A stretch of 64,000 nt of DNA, taken from Afipia felis ATCC 53690 (GTDB lineage: Bacteria > Pseudomonadota > Alphaproteobacteria > Rhizobiales > Xanthobacteraceae). This document shows, piece after piece, positions 63,155-64,000 of the stretch (position 1 is the stretch's first letter; each line of letters starts with the position of its first letter). The notes under the pieces were generated by a model. That model was not told where the DNA came from and did no database searches. It was given only the letters and a program-made list of their open reading frames with translations. Made by a program: the position numbers and the translations under genes. The DNA is taken from the NCBI RefSeq assembly GCF_000314735.2, contig NZ_KB375270.1, positions 3,850,001 through 3,914,000 on the forward strand, written 5' to 3'.

Positions 63155-64000
63155 ATGGTCTCCGAGGGCCAATTCGTCAGATTGGCTTGTCCGCAGGGAA
63201 CGGCGCATTACTTGCGGGCATCCTGCCGCCCGCGGGTGACGCCTTTTATCCGCGTGTGGAAAAACAATCCTGCCTCAGTGCCGATTTTTATTCCTGCAGC
63301 TTCAGAAACAGAAGCTTGCATCAGTGCCCTCGCCGGGAATGTCGATCTGTATTTTCAGAAAGATGAAATTGACGTTCACGCATGGCGATCCTGGTCTTTG
63401 TTGGATAATCTTAAGTGGACGAAGCTGTCGCGATTTCATGAATCTACGAAATTTGAAGGCGACGGGATCGTTATTCAGCCGTTCCTGCATCGCTCACCTC
63501 AGGCGCTCGATGTGGTGCGCGCGGCTAGGACACTTGCCGAATGGGGCTTTGGTGTCTCAACGCGTGCTCTACAGGATACCTTGTCCTATGAACTTCTCGA
63601 TCATGCCGCCGCCGCAAGCCGTCGCTGCTCGAGCGAATTTCCTGCAGCGGCCATCGTTGTGCATCTTTACTACGATGAGCTCTGGCCGGATTTCGAGAGC
63701 AGACTCTTGCGCCTCTCGGTTCCGTTTCAGCTGCTTCTGACAACGAACGGAGAGTGTCCCGAGCTTTCAGCGAAAGTTTACGCACGGTTTCCGGATGCAA
63801 AAATTCTGGCCTATCCTAATCGGGGCCGGGACGTCGGGCCATTCATTCAGCTTTTGCGTGACGGGCACCTAGATCCCTACGGCCTCATTTGCAAGGTCCA
63901 CGGTAAGCGCTCGGCCGCATCCGGACCGCGCGCTGTTTTTGGCGATATATGGCGTCGTTCGGTGCTAAATGATTTGCTGGGATCCGATGCGCAGGTGAGA
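63155..64000 (+). CDS. RgpF-type rhamnan-synthesis protein, partial (runs off the window)
   Basis: An open frame of 282 codons from ATG 63155 (AGGAAGC about 6 bases upstream) continues past the window end. The later part, 'AAIVVHLYYDELWPDFESRL', 'FQLLLTTNGECPELSAKVYARF', 'YPNRGRDVGPFIQLLRDG' and 'ICKVHGKRS', matches the RgpF family (rhamnan synthesis protein F), with the diagnostic NRGRDVGPF and K(V/I)H-x-K motifs. The first 150 residues may be a separate N-terminal region. It is 42 bp after the giant glycosyltransferase and belongs to the same glycan locus. Confidence 0.85.
   Translation, partial: MVSEGQFVRLACPQGTAHYLRASCRPRVTPFIRVWKNNPASVPIFIPAASETEACISALAGNVDLYFQKDEIDVHAWRSWSLLDNLKWTKLSRFHESTKFEGDGIVIQPFLHRSPQALDVVRAARTLAEWGFGVSTRALQDTLSYELLDHAAAASRRCSSEFPAAAIVVHLYYDELWPDFESRLLRLSVPFQLLLTTNGECPELSAKVYARFPDAKILAYPNRGRDVGPFIQLLRDGHLDPYGLICKVHGKRSAASGPRAVFGDIWRRSVLNDLLGSDAQVR

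Noticed and set aside
63324-63740. 138-codon frame near the window end
   Set aside because: The overlapping frame from 63155 is longer, open to the window end and carries RgpF motifs; this one is an out-of-frame shadow.

Overview
The window looks like chromosomal DNA of a GC-rich alphaproteobacterium, most likely of the Bradyrhizobiaceae/Nitrobacteraceae (Afipia, Bradyrhizobium or Rhodopseudomonas type). Reasons are the carA / yqeY / dnaG / rpoD neighbourhood, a primase whose zinc-finger cysteines are lost, an Omp25/31-type porin, Tat-dependent redox proteins and a repeat-like intergenic block that I remember from that family. The genus cannot be fixed from sequence reading alone.

Layout. 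1-8500: a DUF302 protein, an atypical Cys-type tRNA-like gene, a methyltransferase, Dps, a four-repeat membrane protein, a GT9/GT4 glycosyltransferase pair, carA, yqeY and an ArsR-SRPBCC-SRPBCC operon with a perfect operator palindrome. 8500-15600: small secreted protein, N-formylglutamate amidohydrolase family protein, MFS exporter, dnaG and rpoD. 15600-28000: small envelope proteins, a porin, lytic transglycosylase, diguanylate cyclase, msrA-msrB, a RecD-like helicase, an NsrR-type regulator with small divergent target genes, and a ClC channel. 28000-39330: a three-subunit molybdenum oxidoreductase of the SoeABC (sulfite dehydrogenase) type, followed by a sulfonate-type binding protein, an LhgO-like oxidase and a ThDP enzyme, then a Tat-exported transglutaminase-like protein and a TlpA-like thioredoxin.

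39600-51700 is the centrepiece: a complete selenocysteine module. The catalytic subunit of a respiratory formate dehydrogenase (fdoG type) is read through an in-frame UGA at codon 200 with a SECIS-like hairpin just behind it. fdoH, fdoI, fdhE, selA, a Sel1-repeat gene, selB, the tRNA-Sec gene (selC) and two unknown genes follow on the same strand, mostly with 1-4 base overlaps, and selD lies convergently at the end. The selB frame runs without a stop through the whole of selC and ends in an ATGA overlap with the next gene. The window therefore holds an enzyme that needs Sec together with all the dedicated factors (SelA, SelB, SelC, SelD) that make and insert it.

51800-64000: PepSY-type small proteins with an OmpR-type two-component system, then a surface-glycan locus: gmhA, a fused hddC-gmhB gene, hddA (together the full GDP-D-glycero-D-manno-heptose route), a 1672-residue protein joining a pyruvyltransferase with three glycosyltransferase domains, and an RgpF-type gene cut by the window end. 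There are no rRNA genes, CRISPR arrays, insertion sequences or clear prophage genes.
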